Source: Nitrospirota bacterium
GTDB taxonomy: Bacteria > JACPQY01
Assembly (NCBI GenBank): GCA_016190245.1
Contig: JACPQY010000040.1
Location: 1-64,000, forward strand
Direction: 5' to 3'
Length of the DNA: 64,000 nucleotides
Shown: positions 62,034 through 64,000 of the stretch, piece after piece
Numbering within the stretch: position 1 is the stretch's first letter
Layout of the letters: each line of letters starts with the position of its first letter
Notes under the pieces: generated by a model
Told to the model about the DNA's origin: nothing
Seen by the model: the letters and a program-made list of their open reading frames with translations, nothing else
The model's database searches: none
Program-made: the position numbers and the translations under genes

Positions 62034-64000
62034 ATGATGGTGCAAACTGGGTGGAATTTGCGGGCGTGGGTTCTGGTAACGGCCACAGCTCTCGGGTTTG
62101 GTGCATGCCAGGGTGGAACAGGTTCCCCAAAGGAGCCTCCGGTCGGCGGCCAACCGACCGCATTCGCTGATTCTTCGGACTTTCCTGGGAGCGAGGCCGT
62201 TGGCGACGGGGCTGGAGGTCTGCGAGTTCGCAAGGCGCCCCCCGCCGGCGTTCTCACCGCGTGTACGAACGCCACCTATCCGATGCCACACAGTTTCGAG
62301 ACCGGCTGGGACGGCTGGACGGTTGAAACGGGCACTCAGTGGGCCCAGGGGGCCCCCAGTGCGGCAGGTGCCGGCAGCGGCGGCGCCGGCTGCGGGTACA
62401 ACTCGAACGCCGATCCGGCGGCCGGCGACCCCGGCTCCAACGTGTTGGGAACGCGACTGGGAACGACCACCAACGCATCCCGCTACCAAAACAATCAGAC
62501 CGCCAGAGTCGTCTCGCCCGTGGTCGATTGCTCCAAGCTCCAGAACGTGCGCCTTGCCTACAACCGCTGGCTCAACGCCGAATTGGCTCAATTCGACGAC
62601 GCCTCGATCGAGCTCAGCACTGATGGCGGCACGAATTGGACTCTCATTTGGAACAACAATAACTTCACGCCCATCCTCGATTCGGCCTGGACCGCCAAGG
62701 AGATCACGCTCCCCTTCAACCTCGCGGACAAGAAAGCCTCGGTCCGGCTTCGGTATGCCCTGGTGACGGACGCCACCTGCAACGCCACGGGATGGAACAT
62801 GGACCGTGTCCGTCTCGTCGGCAACGATGTCCCGCCGGGCGCGCCCACGAACCTTTGGGCTCAGGACACGGCCGGCGACACCGGTGGGAGCCTCACGGTC
62901 AATTGGACGAAATCCACGGACGACGGCGCCGGCTTCAACGATGTGAACGGGTACGAAGTGTGGCGACGGACCGCAGCCGGAAACTTCGCCTCCTGCACCG
63001 CGCTCGTGACGGACGGGGACAATTGCGGCTGCGTCAAGGGCGCGACGGCGAACTGCCAAGCCGCCGGGCTTCTCGGGGCCGGTACGCAAACCTATGCCGA
63101 TACGTTCTCGATCGCGAACAATACGAACTACTACTACTTGGTGAAGGTGTCGGACGTGGGAGGCAACATCATCGAATCCGCAGAGGCCGGTCCCGTCCAG
63201 GCGCTCGACAACACCGCCGCCCCCTCCGCGCCGACGCTCGTCTCGCCCGCCGACGGCAGCGCCTCCGCCGTGAAGGCCCCCACGCTCACGTGGAACGTCC
63301 CGACGGATCCCAACAACAACCTGCTCCACTTCAAGGTCGAAATCAGCCCCAACCCGGGATTCGGCTCCACCGTGTTCACCGAGGAGTTCGGCACCGCCAC
63401 GTATTACGATTCCGTCGCCTCGTCCAACGTCAGTTGGAGCACAACCGACGGGGTCGCGACCGTCCTGGCGGGCCAGGGCGTGGCGGATCAGGTGTCGAAC
63501 CCCGCCGGCGCGAGCCTCTACCGCCTCGACTTCGACGGGAACAACTCCCAATCGTTCACGCCGTCGGGGGCGATGGACCTGTACAGCATAGACGTCAAGC
63601 TCGGAAACGAGAGCGGCACGATCTACACGTACATCATTGATCTGTTCGGCGATGCCGGCGGCGGCTTGCCGGATACGGCCAACCTGGTCGCGACCGTGAC
63701 GGCCAACCATGACCCCTCGGGCGGCGCCGCGTTCTTCAATTTCCCCTTCGCGAAACCTCTCCCCGCCCTGACCGGTGGGACGTCCTACGTCTTCGTGATC
63801 CGCGCCTTGACCACCCAGGTAACCGGAACGAACGTGAAGTTCGGCGATTCCGGCTACGCCGGTGTCTGCAACCGGACGGACAATGGAGGGGCGAGTTGGG
63901 CGGCCTGCGCGAACGGGTGGGACCTGGCCTTCCGGACCTACCCTTCCTCCTATCCCGCGTCGGGAACGGTGCAGTCGAAGGTGATCGCGTCGTCCGCCGC
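62034..64000 (+). CDS. Large lipoprotein with fibronectin type III domain (partial, cut by window end)
   Basis: An open frame of over 655 codons running off the window. The N-terminus (MMVQTGWNLRAWVLVTATALGF then GACQ) is a lipoprotein signal with Cys about residue 25. Residues about 75-260 look like a jelly-roll domain (SFETGWDGWTVETG, STDGGTNWTLIW, MDRVRLVG), typical of surface-protein beta-sandwiches. About 262-380 is a fibronectin type III-like domain (PGAPTNLWAQD...NGYEVWRR...YYYLVKVSDVGG), and a second such domain begins PSAPTLVSPADG. Further beta-rich sequence follows. A cell-surface or secreted adhesin or enzyme scaffold is likely. AAGGTGGG serves as ribosome binding site. Confidence 0.85.
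   Translation, partial: MMVQTGWNLRAWVLVTATALGFGACQGGTGSPKEPPVGGQPTAFADSSDFPGSEAVGDGAGGLRVRKAPPAGVLTACTNATYPMPHSFETGWDGWTVETGTQWAQGAPSAAGAGSGGAGCGYNSNADPAAGDPGSNVLGTRLGTTTNASRYQNNQTARVVSPVVDCSKLQNVRLAYNRWLNAELAQFDDASIELSTDGGTNWTLIWNNNNFTPILDSAWTAKEITLPFNLADKKASVRLRYALVTDATCNATGWNMDRVRLVGNDVPPGAPTNLWAQDTAGDTGGSLTVNWTKSTDDGAGFNDVNGYEVWRRTAAGNFASCTALVTDGDNCGCVKGATANCQAAGLLGAGTQTYADTFSIANNTNYYYLVKVSDVGGNIIESAEAGPVQALDNTAAPSAPTLVSPADGSASAVKAPTLTWNVPTDPNNNLLHFKVEISPNPGFGSTVFTEEFGTATYYDSVASSNVSWSTTDGVATVLAGQGVADQVSNPAGASLYRLDFDGNNSQSFTPSGAMDLYSIDVKLGNESGTIYTYIIDLFGDAGGGLPDTANLVATVTANHDPSGGAAFFNFPFAKPLPALTGGTSYVFVIRALTTQVTGTNVKFGDSGYAGVCNRTDNGGASWAACANGWDLAFRTYPSSYPASGTVQSKVIASSA

Overview
The window is GC-rich DNA from a diderm (Gram-negative) bacterium. 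Evidence for an outer membrane: several beta-barrel proteins, a FadL-type protein, TolB, lipoproteins with lipoboxes, and a WaaP/KdkA-like sugar kinase. Periplasmic multihaem cytochromes, a bc-type complex, a NuoJKLMN cluster and two molybdopterin oxidoreductase systems indicate a respiratory organism that can use, or oxidise, unusual electron carriers. The lineage cannot be fixed from sequence alone; gene content would suit Desulfobacterota, Methylomirabilota, Nitrospirota or a related candidate phylum.

Layout. (1) 0.3-12.0 kb, minus strand: one long respiratory gene train. In transcription order it runs: triheme c7-like cytochrome, outer-membrane barrel, small lipoprotein cytochrome (frameshifted at a heptamer repeat), lysine-rich monohaem cytochrome, membrane pentahaem cytochrome, Rieske, cytochrome b, second membrane pentahaem cytochrome, second lysine-rich monohaem cytochrome, Psr/Nrf-type FeS protein, NrfD, Tat-exported molybdoprotein, and a NapC-like cytochrome with up to nine haems. 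The likely theme is electron exchange between the quinone pool, the periplasm and perhaps the cell exterior. (2) 12.0-13.1 kb: divergent control region with four FNR/HcpR-like TGAC-N4-GTCA palindromes, facing a small membrane protein and a radical SAM/SPASM protein. (3) 14-27 kb: a 3-hydroxyacyl-CoA dehydrogenase fusion, a phosphatase, a lipoprotein plus FadL pair, three tandem phytoene-desaturase-like flavoproteins, a beta-propeller lipoprotein and a Nudix hydrolase. (4) 27.5-36.5 kb: type IV pilus motor genes (pilB, pilT, pilC), Trm112-like protein, sugar kinase, chlorite-dismutase-family protein, queE, queC, aroB. (5) 36.6-42.4 kb: nuoJKLMN. (6) 42.9-54.0 kb: tRNA-Thr, a RegB-like sensor kinase, an NtrC-type regulator, a near-consensus sigma54 promoter, then an operon for a periplasmic NxrA/NarG-type molybdoenzyme (A-B-C-D order) and an alginate-export-type barrel. 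(7) 54.3-64 kb: glmS, tolB-like gene, a second NtrC-type regulator, a CrtC/AttH-like protein, a biotin-dependent carboxyltransferase and the start of a large fibronectin-III lipoprotein cut by the window end.

Several families of palindromic repeats are scattered through the window. Some lie inside reading frames (pentahaem cytochrome, 3-hydroxyacyl-CoA dehydrogenase, tolB, a desaturase C-terminus), a pattern comparable to Rickettsia palindromic elements. I saw no transposase, integrase, CRISPR array or phage gene.
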